Positions 15,418 to 23,844 of a stretch of 37,529 nucleotides of DNA are shown one piece after another. The translations under genes and the position numbers were made by a program. Below the pieces are notes generated by a model that ran no database searches, had not been told where the DNA came from, and worked only from the letters and a program-made list of their open reading frames with translations. Position 1 is the first letter of the stretch. Each line of letters starts with the position of its first letter. Origin of the DNA: Clostridiales bacterium (GTDB lineage Bacteria; Bacillota; Clostridia; Lutisporales; Lutisporaceae); the NCBI GenBank assembly GCA_012842725.1, contig DUSG01000056.1:1-37529 (forward strand). The letters run 5' to 3'.

Positions 15418-15873
15418 TTATTTACCTGTTGAACCAAATCCGCCAGACCCTCTTACGGTTTCATCTAATTCATCTGTCATAATGAACCTTGCAGTATAAA
15501 CAGGTAAAAAAACTATTTGCGCTATCCTATCCCCAGGATTTATTGTATAATCATCTTTTCCGTAGTTAATTATAGGACATATCAATTCACCTGTATAATC
15601 TGAGTCAATAACTCCAACTGAATTCACAAGGGAAATACCATAATTAGAAGCTAAACCGCTTCTGGGAAATATAAAACCTGCTACTTCCTTATTTTTTATC
15701 TGAATTGCTATACCGGTTGGAATCTTACATATTTGACCTGGTTTAACAGTAACAGGTTTTTCTAAACATGCATGTAAATCCAAACCCGCAGAACCAGGAG
15801 TAGCATATTTAGGTATTGAGAAATCGTATTTAAAATCTTTTTTTATCATTTTTACTTTTATATCTATAAACAT
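15418..15873 (-). CDS. dut: dUTP diphosphatase
   Basis: Trimeric dUTPase that hydrolyses dUTP to dUMP and pyrophosphate, keeping uracil out of DNA. All five motifs are present: PGSAGLDLHA (26-35), PRSGLA (70-75), NSVGVIDSDYTGEL (84-97, with Asp90 and Tyr93), GDRIAQIVF, and the C-terminal arm RGSGGFGSTG. The frame opens at ATG 15885, but the ribosome site AGGATGG (15882-15888) overlaps it. The ATG at 15873 is eight bases downstream and gives 151 residues, the usual size. It is inserted between the M16 peptidase and ymxH genes, which are adjacent in B. subtilis. Confidence 0.93.
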   Translation of the reverse strand: MFIDIKVKMIKKDFKYDFSIPKYATPGSAGLDLHACLEKPVTVKPGQICKIPTGIAIQIKNKEVAGFIFPRSGLASNYGISLVNSVGVIDSDYTGELICPIINYGKDDYTINPGDRIAQIVFLPVYTARFIMTDELDETVRGSGGFGSTGK

Positions 15874-15886
15874 ATTAATATCCATC

Positions 15887-17128
15887 CTATTTTAATATTG
15901 TACTTTTATTTGGACCGATTATTGCAGAGCCCATTTTATCATTTTTGAATATTATACCTATTACATGGTTTATATCTTCCATTGTAACATTATCAATCAA
16001 TTGAATAATTTCTTTTGGTGAATATATTCTATCTAAAAGTAACTCAGATTTTCCTATAGAATTCATTCTTCCGCTTGTACTTTCCAAACCTAATATATAA
16101 TTACCTTTTATTTGTTCTTTAGAGTCATGTAATTCTTCTTCAGTTATTCCATTCTCTTTAATACTATCTATTTCTTTAAGGATAAGCTCTATTACATAAT
16201 CCAACTGACTTGGCTTCATGCCCGCATATATAGATAATAATCCACAATCCGTGTAGGACGATGGATAAGAAAATACAGAATAAGCTAATCCTTTTTCTTC
16301 ACGGATTTTTTGAAAAAGTCTAGAACTCATTGCTCCCCCAAAAATATTGTTTAGGACAAGCAAGGAATACATATGTTTGTTACCTAATTCCATACCATTG
16401 AAACCTATACAAAGATGAGCTTGTTCTGTATTTTTTTCTTTATGGGTATGTTTTGGAGAAAAAGATGGTTTAACGGATGTCCTCTTATTGTTATTTAATA
16501 CATTATAATTAGAAAATGCTTTAGTTATCTGATTTATAACATATTCTTTGTCAAAATTTCCTACCACTGATACAACAATGCTATCAGATGTATAATTTTC
16601 ATGTATGTAATGTATTATATCTTGCCTTTTTAAGGATTTTAAAGTATTTTCGGTTCCTAATATGGGCATACCTAATGGATTTTCGCTCCATATTGTCTGA
16701 GTGAGCATATCATGCACTAGATCTTCAGGTGAATCTTCATACATTCCTATTTCTTCTAAGACTACGCCTTTTTCCTTTTCAATTTCATTTTCCGAAAATA
16801 TAGAGTTAAAAAACATATCAGTCAAAATATCTAATGCAATATCAAAATGTGAATCCAAAACCTTTGCATAATAACATGTGCACTCTTTTGCTGTAAAGGC
16901 ATTTAACTGGCCACCTACTTTATCAATTGAACCTGCTATTTCTTTTGCTGTTCTGTTTTTTGTACCTTTAAAAAGCATATGTTCTATGAAATGAGATATC
17001 CCATTATTATTCATATTTTCATTTCTTGAACCTGCTTTTACCCATATTCCGATAGATATTGAATTTACATAATTAATTTGCTCTGCTACAATTCGTACAC
17101 CATTATCTAATTTATGTCTAATGTACAT
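15887..17128 (-). CDS. mlpA: M16-family zinc peptidase (MlpA/YmxG)
   Basis: A 413-residue insulinase/pitrilysin-family (M16B, mitochondrial-processing-peptidase-like) protein. The inverted zinc motif HFIEH (His46, Glu49, His50) and the distal VVLEEI glutamates (about 125-126) are intact. The second, non-catalytic M16 half carries FGGAMSSRLFQKIREEKGLAYSV. The order deacetylase-M16 peptidase-ymxH matches B. subtilis ylxY-mlpA-ymxH, with dut intervening. The ATG is seven bases behind AGGAGGT. Two overlapping sigma-A-like promoters lie at 17194-17233. The substrate is unknown. Confidence 0.93.
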   Translation of the reverse strand: MYIRHKLDNGVRIVAEQINYVNSISIGIWVKAGSRNENMNNNGISHFIEHMLFKGTKNRTAKEIAGSIDKVGGQLNAFTAKECTCYYAKVLDSHFDIALDILTDMFFNSIFSENEIEKEKGVVLEEIGMYEDSPEDLVHDMLTQTIWSENPLGMPILGTENTLKSLKRQDIIHYIHENYTSDSIVVSVVGNFDKEYVINQITKAFSNYNVLNNNKRTSVKPSFSPKHTHKEKNTEQAHLCIGFNGMELGNKHMYSLLVLNNIFGGAMSSRLFQKIREEKGLAYSVFSYPSSYTDCGLLSIYAGMKPSQLDYVIELILKEIDSIKENGITEEELHDSKEQIKGNYILGLESTSGRMNSIGKSELLLDRIYSPKEIIQLIDNVTMEDINHVIGIIFKNDKMGSAIIGPNKSTILK

Positions 17129-17193
17129 CTTTTACCTCCTAAGTAAATTGATAAATAAGTTTTACAAATATAAGTTGTTTTACTTTTTCACGA

Positions 17194-17233
17194 ATTATAT
17201 ATGAATTATAATCCATATCAATAAAATTTTCAA
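17194..17233 (-). promoter_or_regulatory. Overlapping sigma-A-type promoters for mlpA
   Basis: Promoter one: TTGAAA (17233-17228), 17 bases, TATAAT (17210-17205). Promoter two: TTGATA (17221-17216), 16 bases, TATAAT (17199-17194). The first -35 overlaps the stop of the deacetylase gene. In AT-rich DNA such matches arise by chance, so confidence is moderate. Confidence 0.55.
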
Positions 17234-17940
17234 TTAGTGGTTTCAATAACCTCACTTACAGGTACAATCTTAAAGTTGTTTCTAATTAAATCGTTTATCA
17301 TTATTGGTAAAGCTTTTACAGTAGATTCAGTGGGATGCATCAAAATAATTGCTCCATTATGGATTTTTTTATTAACCCTTTCTAATATTTTGGTATAATC
17401 TTTTGTATTCCAATCTATTGTATCAATACTCCACATAATTACCTTATAACCAAGACTTTCAGCTATTTTAACAACTTTCATATTTAGATCTCCATAAGGG
17501 GGTGCAAATAATTTTGTTTTTACACCTATTATATTATTGATTACTTCTTCTGTTTTTATAATTTCTTCTATATTCTTTTCCTCGCTAATTTGCGTATGTC
17601 TTAAATGATTATATCCATGATTGCCTATCTCGTGATTATCTTCATATATTCGCATCAACAATTCTTTATTTTTATCAGCCCAATCACCACCTATAAAGAA
17701 AGTGATTCTTATATTATTTTTCTTGAACTCACTTAGCATATCAGGCAAATATTCATTACCCCAAACAACATTGCAGGCAAAAGCAACCTTTCTCTCCTTC
17801 TCATTACCTTTATATATAGGTTCAAATTGTTTGAAGGTATTTATGCTTCTTCGATTCATAAAAAATAATGTAATACAAATTAGAATGATTACTAAAATTA
17901 TAGTCATAACAGTTTTCTTTTTTATTATAAATACTTTCAT
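17230..17940 (-). CDS. ylxY: YlxY-like membrane-anchored polysaccharide deacetylase homologue with altered motif 1
   Basis: A 236-residue NodB-fold protein with an N-terminal membrane anchor (about 9-28) and an extracellular domain. Zinc ligands His108 and His112 (NHGYNH), motif 3 APPYGD (146-151), motif 4 WSIDTIDW (Asp173) and motif 5 LMHPT (His202) are present. Motif 1, normally TFDD, reads AFACNVVWG: Asn57 replaces the catalytic aspartate and Val58 its neighbour. Activity may be lost or changed. It lies between pnp and the M16 peptidase gene, the ylxY position. The ribosome site GAGGAGGG precedes the ATG closely. PdaB-like proteins are the alternative family name. Confidence 0.88.
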   Translation of the reverse strand: MKVFIIKKKTVMTIILVIILICITLFFMNRRSINTFKQFEPIYKGNEKERKVAFACNVVWGNEYLPDMLSEFKKNNIRITFFIGGDWADKNKELLMRIYEDNHEIGNHGYNHLRHTQISEEKNIEEIIKTEEVINNIIGVKTKLFAPPYGDLNMKVVKIAESLGYKVIMWSIDTIDWNTKDYTKILERVNKKIHNGAIILMHPTESTVKALPIMINDLIRNNFKIVPVSEVIETTN

Positions 17941-18009
17941 ATAAACCCTCCTCGAATAATCTTTATTTAAATATTATTCTTAAAGGGTTTATTAAATACA
18001 AAAAATTAA

Positions 18010-18037
18010 AGAAACATAAACCATAGTTTATGTTTCT
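18010..18037 (-). terminator. Terminator after pnp
   Basis: A perfect 12-bp stem (18010-18021 with 18026-18037) with a four-base loop. On the minus strand it is followed by TTTAATTTTTTG. It is four bases past the pnp stop. Confidence 0.88.
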
Positions 18038-18041
18038 AAAA

Positions 18042-20141
18042 TTATTTGTCAGCATCTTTACTTTCATTGTCCATTAACGCATCTTTTCTTGACAAATTTA
18101 TTCTTCCTTGTTTATCAATATCAGTAACCTTAACAAGAATTTCATCTCCTACGTTTACCACATCTTCTACTTTTTCTACTCTTTTTTTATCTAGTTTTGA
18201 AATATGAACCAAACCTTCTTTACCAGGCAATATTTCAACAAATGCACCAAAGTTTGTAATTCTAATAACTTTTCCTATATATATATCTCCTTCTTCAATA
18301 TCTTTAGCCAATCCTTCTATCATCTTTATGGCCCTTTGTGCATTTTTAATATCAGGAGATGAAACATAAATTTTTCCATCATCTTCAATATCTATTTTTA
18401 CATTTGTTTCAGAAATAATTTTGTTAATAATTTTCCCGCCAGGACCAATTATATCTCTTATCTTTTCGGGATCAATCTTTGTAATAAGTATTTTTGGTGC
18501 ATAAGGTGATAACTGGGGTCTTGGAGCACTTATAACACTATTCATCTTATCTAAAATGAATAGTCTGCCTTCTCTTGCCTGTTGCAAAGCTTTTTGCAAT
18601 ATATCTTTGTCTATTCCGTCAATCTTTATGTCCATTTGAATGGCAGTTATTCCATCTTTTGTCCCTGCAACTTTGAAGTCCATATCGCCTAAAAAATCTT
18701 CAATTCCTTGAATATCGGATAAAATTACGACTTCATTTTCTTCTTTTATCAATCCCATTGCAATTCCTGCAACAGGCTTTCTGATAGGTACACCTGCGTC
18801 TAACAGTGCTAATGTACTTCCGCAAACACTTGCTTGTGAAGTTGAACCATTAGAGCTTAAAACTTCAGAAACCAATCTAATTGTATATGGAAATTCTTCT
18901 ACAGGTGGAATAACTGGTTCTAACGCTCTTTCAGCTAAAGCTCCGTGTCCTATCTCTCTTCTTCCCGGTCCTCTTAGAAATCTTGTTTCACCCACGCTAA
19001 ATGGCGGAAAATTATAATGGTGCATAAATCTCTTATAGTCTTCTTCTCCTAAACCATCTAATACTTGTACGTCACGCAAAGCACCTAGCGTTGCAACAGT
19101 CAAAACTTGTGTTTGGCCTCTTGTGAACAGTCCTGAACCATGCACCCTGGGTAAAAGACCTACTTCAACGGAGATTGGTCTGATTTCGTCTAGTTTTCTA
19201 TCATCAGGTCGTATCTTATGATTAATAATTAAATTTCTAACTTGTTCTTTTGTTATATCATATAAAACAGCTTCTACATCTTTTAAATTCTCTTCATATT
19301 TTTCTGCAAAATACAATAAAGCTTCTTCATTTACCTTTTCAATATTTTTCTGTCTCTCCTGCTTGTCGGGTGTTCTAATTGCTTCTAACATTTTTTCTTC
19401 TGCATATTCTCTTACTTCTCTTTCCAATTCTTCATCTATGGTTGCTAAAACAACTTCTTTCTTTTCTTTGCCTACTTTTGAAACTATATCTTCAATAAAA
19501 GCTACTATTTTCTTTATATGTTCATGCCCAAACATAATAGCTTCTAACATAGTTTCTTCTGTAACTTCATTACAACCTGCTTCAACCATCATAACAGCAT
19601 CTTTTGTTCCAGATACTACTAGATGAAGATCGCTTTTTTCTCTTTGTTCTGCAGTAGGATTTAAAACTAATTCTCCATTAACCAATCCAACTAAAACAGA
19701 GCCTGTAGGTCCTTTAAAAGGTATGGAAGATATTGATAATGCAGCAGATGAGCCTATCATTGCCACTATTTCCGGTAAGTTATCTTGATCAACTGACAAA
19801 ACAGTAGCAATTACTTGAACATCGTTCCTATAACCTTTTGGAAACAGTGGTCTTATAGGCCTATCAATTAATCTTGCATTCAATATAGCCTTTTCTGTAG
19901 GTTTCCCTTCTCTTTTAATAAAGCCACCTGGTATCTTACCTATTGCATAAAGTCTTTCTTCATAATCTACGCTTAATGGGAAAAAATCAATTCCTTCTTT
20001 CGGTTTATCAGAAGCACATGCAGTAACAAGCACTACCGTATCTCCATATCTTACCATAACAGCTCCATCGGCTTGTTCAGCAACTTTACCTACTTCAATG
20101 GTAAGCGTTCTGCCTGCTAATTCCATACTAAAACTTTCCAA
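18042..20141 (-). CDS. pnp: Polyribonucleotide nucleotidyltransferase (PNPase)
   Basis: Phosphorolytic 3'-5' exoribonuclease of mRNA decay, a homotrimer. Two RNase PH domains (about 1-220 and 300-545) flank a helical linker; the catalytic core includes FMHHYNFPPFSVGE and GRREIGHGALAERAL. A KH domain (PEKIRDIIGPGGKIINKI) and an S1 domain (GKVIRITNFGAFVEILPGKEGLVH) follow. The frame opens at ATG 20159, but that ATG is upstream of and merged with the ribosome site GAAGGAGGT. The TTG at 20141, seven bases past AAGGAGG, gives MESFSMELAGRTLTIEVGK, the normal N-terminus, and 699 residues. It is flanked by terminators on both sides. Confidence 0.97.
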   Translation of the reverse strand: MESFSMELAGRTLTIEVGKVAEQADGAVMVRYGDTVVLVTACASDKPKEGIDFFPLSVDYEERLYAIGKIPGGFIKREGKPTEKAILNARLIDRPIRPLFPKGYRNDVQVIATVLSVDQDNLPEIVAMIGSSAALSISSIPFKGPTGSVLVGLVNGELVLNPTAEQREKSDLHLVVSGTKDAVMMVEAGCNEVTEETMLEAIMFGHEHIKKIVAFIEDIVSKVGKEKKEVVLATIDEELEREVREYAEEKMLEAIRTPDKQERQKNIEKVNEEALLYFAEKYEENLKDVEAVLYDITKEQVRNLIINHKIRPDDRKLDEIRPISVEVGLLPRVHGSGLFTRGQTQVLTVATLGALRDVQVLDGLGEEDYKRFMHHYNFPPFSVGETRFLRGPGRREIGHGALAERALEPVIPPVEEFPYTIRLVSEVLSSNGSTSQASVCGSTLALLDAGVPIRKPVAGIAMGLIKEENEVVILSDIQGIEDFLGDMDFKVAGTKDGITAIQMDIKIDGIDKDILQKALQQAREGRLFILDKMNSVISAPRPQLSPYAPKILITKIDPEKIRDIIGPGGKIINKIISETNVKIDIEDDGKIYVSSPDIKNAQRAIKMIEGLAKDIEEGDIYIGKVIRITNFGAFVEILPGKEGLVHISKLDKKRVEKVEDVVNVGDEILVKVTDIDKQGRINLSRKDALMDNESKDADK

Positions 20142-20223
20142 CTTATTACCTCCTTCCATAAAATAATATTTTATTTTCTATATAATATTTATTATTTCCT
20201 TCTTTTAATTTTAAAAAACGTAA

Positions 20224-20250
20224 ATAATGAGCGGATTTACCGCTCATTAT
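20224..20250 (-). terminator. Terminator after rpsO
   Basis: ATAATGAGCGG (20224-20234) pairs with CCGCTCATTAT (20240-20250) around a five-base loop. On the minus strand it continues TTACGTTTTTT. It lies just past the rpsO stop, between rpsO and pnp. Confidence 0.85.
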
Positions 20251-20258
20251 AATCAATT

Positions 20259-20528
20259 TTATCTTCTTATTCCAAGTTCATTGATTATTTTTCTATATCT
20301 TTCTATGTCCTTGGACATCAAATAATTGAGCAATCCTCTTCTCTGACCAACCATTTTCAATAATCCTCTTCTTGAATGATGATCTTTCTTGTGAATTTTT
20401 AAGTGCTCATTCAAGATATTTATTCTCTCGGTCAACAAAGCTATTTGTACCTCTGGAGAACCAGTATCCCCTTCTTTTAATTGGTACTTTTTGATTATCT
20501 GCTCTTTTACTTCTTTTGACAATGCCAT
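20259..20528 (-). CDS. rpsO: 30S ribosomal protein S15
   Basis: Primary 16S rRNA-binding protein of the small-subunit platform, 89 residues, full length. The family core TGSPEVQIALLTERI, LNEHLKIHKKDHHSRRGLLKMVGQRRGLLNYL is unmistakable. The ribosome site AGGAGGTGA precedes the ATG. It has its own promoter (20619-20647), a structured leader (20553-20599) and a terminator, so it is a monocistronic unit between ribF and pnp; leader control by S15 is common in bacteria. Confidence 0.98.
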   Translation of the reverse strand: MALSKEVKEQIIKKYQLKEGDTGSPEVQIALLTERINILNEHLKIHKKDHHSRRGLLKMVGQRRGLLNYLMSKDIERYRKIINELGIRR

Positions 20529-20552
20529 GATTTCACCTCCTAATTATTTACT

Positions 20553-20599
20553 CCATTTGCTAAGCATAACGTCGGTGAGTCGTTATGCCTGGCATATGG
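20553..20599 (-). ncRNA. Structured rpsO leader, candidate S15 autoregulatory RNA
   Basis: The inner stem GCATAACG (20564-20571) pairs with CGTTATGC (20581-20588). An outer helix 20553-20559 with 20593-20599 pairs six of seven bases. The element fills the leader between the predicted transcription start (about 20612) and the ribosome site. S15 leaders of several unrelated types are known; assignment to one of them is inference. Confidence 0.5.
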
Positions 20600-20618
20600 T
20601 CATATCTATGCAAAATAA

Positions 20619-20647
20619 ATTTTATCATAGCTAAAACATTGTGTAAA
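20619..20647 (-). promoter_or_regulatory. Sigma-A promoter for rpsO
   Basis: TTTACA (20647-20642), 17 bases, TAAAAT (20624-20619), directly after the ribF stop. The predicted start is near 20612. Confidence 0.75.
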
Positions 20648-20649
20648 GA

Positions 20650-21564
20650 TTATTTATAGTTTAATCTAAAATTAATATCTTCAATTATTTGTAATCTCAA
20701 TTCCGTAGGGGTATTAAATGTTTTTTCTTCACGTATCCATTTAAGAAATTCAATTTCTATATTCTCATAGTATATATCTCCATCAAAATCAATTATATGA
20801 GTCTCAATATTTATCCCTTTACCGTTAAATGTTGGATTAGTTCCAATGTTTGTAACACTTTTGTATTCTTTATTATTTATAAATGTATTTGTTAAGTATA
20901 CTCCAGGTTTTGGTATTACTATATCATCATTAATATTTATATTTGCTGTTCTTATACCTATTTTTCGTCCATTACCTCTTCCTCTTACTACTTGTCCATC
21001 TATACTGTAATGACGACCTAGATAAATATCAATATCTTCAACTTGGCCATCTTTTATTTTTTTTCTGATCAAACTGCTAGACACGATTTCTCCATTTATA
21101 GTTACTGCATCAACAACTTGTACATCAAATCCAAATAGTTTTCCATAAGCTTTCAAAGTTTCTGCATTGCCTTTTTTGCCATTACCAAAAGTAAAATTAT
21201 ACCCAACCACTACACATTTTGCTTCGAACTTTGCAATCAAAATATCCTTTACAAATGTTTCTTCATCCATTTTCATGATATTTTCGAAATCCTCAAAATA
21301 AACAATATCTATGCCCATTTCTGACATTATTTCAATACGTTTATGATTTTGTGTTATCATTTCCACAAATGTACCTGGAGATAGAATTTTTTTGGGATGT
21401 TCTTTAAATGTATAAACCATACTTCTACAATTTAATTCTTTGCTTTTTCGGATAACCGTTTGAATTAATTTTTGATGCCCAATATGCACTCCATCAAAAC
21501 TTCCAAGAGCTATACAGTATGGAACATGGTTTTTTGCTTCTTCATAATTAGTATACAGTAACAT
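20650..21564 (-). CDS. ribF: Bifunctional riboflavin kinase/FAD synthetase
   Basis: Converts riboflavin to FMN and FMN to FAD. The N-terminal adenylyltransferase domain shows GSFDGVHIGHQ (21-31), VVGYNFTFGNGKKGN and SSSLIRKKIKDG. The C-terminal flavokinase domain shows GRGNGRKIGIRTANI, PGVYLTN, VTNIGTNPTF and ETHIIDFDGDIY. It has 304 residues, the family length. GAGGAGA precedes the ATG. It follows truB by 28 bases, as in the Bacillus truB-ribC order. Confidence 0.96.
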   Translation of the reverse strand: MLLYTNYEEAKNHVPYCIALGSFDGVHIGHQKLIQTVIRKSKELNCRSMVYTFKEHPKKILSPGTFVEMITQNHKRIEIMSEMGIDIVYFEDFENIMKMDEETFVKDILIAKFEAKCVVVGYNFTFGNGKKGNAETLKAYGKLFGFDVQVVDAVTINGEIVSSSLIRKKIKDGQVEDIDIYLGRHYSIDGQVVRGRGNGRKIGIRTANININDDIVIPKPGVYLTNTFINNKEYKSVTNIGTNPTFNGKGINIETHIIDFDGDIYYENIEIEFLKWIREEKTFNTPTELRLQIIEDINFRLNYK

Positions 21565-21592
21565 TTATATATCTCCTCTTATCTCCTTTTAA

Positions 21593-22504
21593 TCATGTGA
21601 ATAATGTTTTTATTCTTACGTAATTTCTATTTTGCTTTTCATCAAACTCAACGGTCCCAAGTGCTAAAAATTTATCATCATTATATATTCTTACAATAGT
21701 TCCTATTTTATAATTTTCGATATCATCTTTTAATCCTGGAGCAAAAATTGGATTTCCATTTAAAACTGATTTTTCAGCCGATTTTTTTATTTGAATTATG
21801 TCAAACTCTGAGAAAAGGACATCAGTTGGCAATATAAATTTATTTATAGTATTTTCTCTAACAGCATCATAAATATCTTCCAGTGTACTAGACTCTTCTA
21901 TAATAAATGGAGATACTTCTAGCCTAATCAATTGAGACATATGAGCTCCATATCCAGATTTTTCTCCAATATCATTACATAATGTCCTGATATATGTTCC
22001 TTTTGAACATGTTATATCTATTATAAATTCATCTTTACGAATTTTATCAACAAGTACTATATCGAAAATTTCAACCCATCTTCCTTTTATATCTATATTC
22101 TGGCCTTCTTTTGCATATTGATAAAGTTTTTTACCCTTATATTTTATAGCTGAATACATGGGAGGTATTTGAAAAACTTTACCTTTAAAACTGTTAATCA
22201 GTTCGAATACTGTTTTTTCGTCTAAATCCGGTGTTGGAATTTTTTTAATTATTTCACCGTATTTATCATAGGTTGTAGTAGTAATTCCAAACTTAATATT
22301 TGCTCTATATTTTTTCTTTTTATCCATGAGATATTGTACAGCTTTAGTAGCCTTTCCTAAACATATAGGCAGTACTCCTGCTGCTTCAGGATCTAATGTG
22401 CCTGCGTGTCCAACTTTTTTTATCTTTAATTGTTTTCTGATATAATCTACAACATCGTGTGATGTCATACCAGGAGGTTTCAAAACATTGATTATACCAT
22501 TCAT
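21593..22504 (-). CDS. truB: tRNA pseudouridine(55) synthase
   Basis: Makes pseudouridine 55 in the T-loop of tRNAs. GHAGTLDPEAAGVL carries the catalytic Asp38; KPPGMTSHDVV, YSAIKYKGKKLYQYA and CSKGTYIRTLCNDIG follow. A longer frame starts eight codons upstream at 22528, inside the end of nrnA. The ATG at 22504 gives the canonical MNGIINVLKPPGMTS start (303 residues), has GGCGGTGA just before it, and begins four bases after the nrnA stop, implying coupling. Confidence 0.96.
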   Translation of the reverse strand: MNGIINVLKPPGMTSHDVVDYIRKQLKIKKVGHAGTLDPEAAGVLPICLGKATKAVQYLMDKKKKYRANIKFGITTTTYDKYGEIIKKIPTPDLDEKTVFELINSFKGKVFQIPPMYSAIKYKGKKLYQYAKEGQNIDIKGRWVEIFDIVLVDKIRKDEFIIDITCSKGTYIRTLCNDIGEKSGYGAHMSQLIRLEVSPFIIEESSTLEDIYDAVRENTINKFILPTDVLFSEFDIIQIKKSAEKSVLNGNPIFAPGLKDDIENYKIGTIVRIYNDDKFLALGTVEFDEKQNRNYVRIKTLFT

Positions 22505-22508
22505 TTCT

Positions 22509-23465
22509 TCACCGCCGTAATACATCAATTACTGTTTCAATTATCTTATTCCTTATATTGTCTAAGTCTCCGTCAATTATGGCTCCAGCAGCCCTTTTAT
22601 GGCCTCCTCCGCCAAATTTCTCTGCAACCTCATTTACATTAACATAATCTTTTGATCTGAAACCTATTTTAATTTTTCCGTTATCAATTTCTCTGAACAA
22701 TAAGGCTACTTCTACGCCTTTAATGTCTCTTGCAAAATTAATGATGCCATCTACATCTTCATCTTTTGCTCCAATTGTGTCAAAAGATTCTTTAGTTATA
22801 ATCATAGAAGCTATTTTATCTTCATAATCAAATCTTAAAGTACTTAGCGCCTTACTTATAAGTTTGATTTTTTCTTTGGAATTGTTTTGGTATATAACTT
22901 TATATAACTTAAACGGTTCAACACCATTTCTGATTAAATCAGCCGTTATTTCGTGTGTAATAAAAGATGTATTGCTATACTGAAATTGTCCTGTGTCCGT
23001 AACTATTCCTGTATAAATACATTGGCAAATGTCTATATCCAATTGTATATCAAATTCTTTAATTAACTTGTATACAATTTCAGCTGTTGCAGCAGCAGTT
23101 TCATCAATTAAATTAATATGACCAAACCTTGTATTGTTAATATGATGATCAATATTTATCACATTGCCATTTTTTAAGTACTTTACACTTTTGCCAAGTC
23201 TTTCAGCATCCCCACAATCTAGTACTATTACTAAATCAAACTCGTATTCCTTTTCAGGTTTTACAATTTTATCGGAATTTTTAAGAAATTTATAGATTTC
23301 AGGTACGTCATCATCTAGTATAACTAATGGATTCTTATCCATCTTTATAAGAGAATTATATAATGCAAGACAAGAACCTATATTGTCTCCATCAGGCATG
23401 ATATGAGACAGTATGGCAATGTTTCTACTATCATTAATTAACTTTACCACTTTTTTATTAATCAA
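22509..23465 (-). CDS. nrnA: DHH-family oligoribonuclease / pAp phosphatase NrnA
   Basis: Degrades 2-5-base RNA and pAp, finishing mRNA turnover; cytosolic. DHH motifs are HIMPDGDNIGS (His21, Asp25, Asp27), VLDCGD (Asp83), NIDHH (106-108) and TDTGQFQYS; the DHHA1 domain ends FGGGGHKRAAG. It has 318 residues. The start is TTG, overlapping the rbfA stop by eight bases, with AAGGA seven bases upstream. The rbfA-nrnA-truB order is common in Clostridia. Confidence 0.94.
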   Translation of the reverse strand: MINKKVVKLINDSRNIAILSHIMPDGDNIGSCLALYNSLIKMDKNPLVILDDDVPEIYKFLKNSDKIVKPEKEYEFDLVIVLDCGDAERLGKSVKYLKNGNVINIDHHINNTRFGHINLIDETAAATAEIVYKLIKEFDIQLDIDICQCIYTGIVTDTGQFQYSNTSFITHEITADLIRNGVEPFKLYKVIYQNNSKEKIKLISKALSTLRFDYEDKIASMIITKESFDTIGAKDEDVDGIINFARDIKGVEVALLFREIDNGKIKIGFRSKDYVNVNEVAEKFGGGGHKRAAGAIIDGDLDNIRNKIIETVIDVLRR

Positions 23466-23826
23466 TGTTTTTTCCTTCTTCCTGTTTCTTAATTCTGTTC
23501 AAAATTTCAGAAATTCTCACACCATGCTCTATGGATTCATCTAATACAAACTGGATTTCTGGGAGATATCTTATTTTTATTTCTTCGCCAAGTCTTTTTC
23601 GAATAAACCCACTAGCATTTTTTAATCCTTCAAAAGTTCTTTCTTTTTCTTCTTTATTACCGTATATGCTGACATATACCTTTGCATATTTTATGTCCGG
23701 AGTTGTTTCAACTGAAACAATACTGCACATAGCTGAAATTCGCGGATCTTTCAATTCGTTCATGATTATTTTACTTATTTCTCTTTTAATTTCTTCAGAT
23801 ATACGATTTAATCTTTGTACAGACAT
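23458..23826 (-). CDS. rbfA: Ribosome-binding factor A
   Basis: Late 30S maturation factor with a KH-like fold, needed at low temperature, 122 residues. Typical sequence: ISEEIKREISKII, ELKDPRIS, SVETTPDIKYAKVYVSI, LRKRLGEEIKIRYLPEIQF-like LPEIQFVLDESIEHG. AGGTGAT precedes the ATG. It overlaps nrnA by eight bases and follows infB closely; the small ylxP gene present here in B. subtilis is missing. Confidence 0.96.
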   Translation of the reverse strand: MSVQRLNRISEEIKREISKIIMNELKDPRISAMCSIVSVETTPDIKYAKVYVSIYGNKEEKERTFEGLKNASGFIRKRLGEEIKIRYLPEIQFVLDESIEHGVRISEILNRIKKQEEGKNID

Positions 23827-23844
23827 CTTTAATCACCTGCTTAT

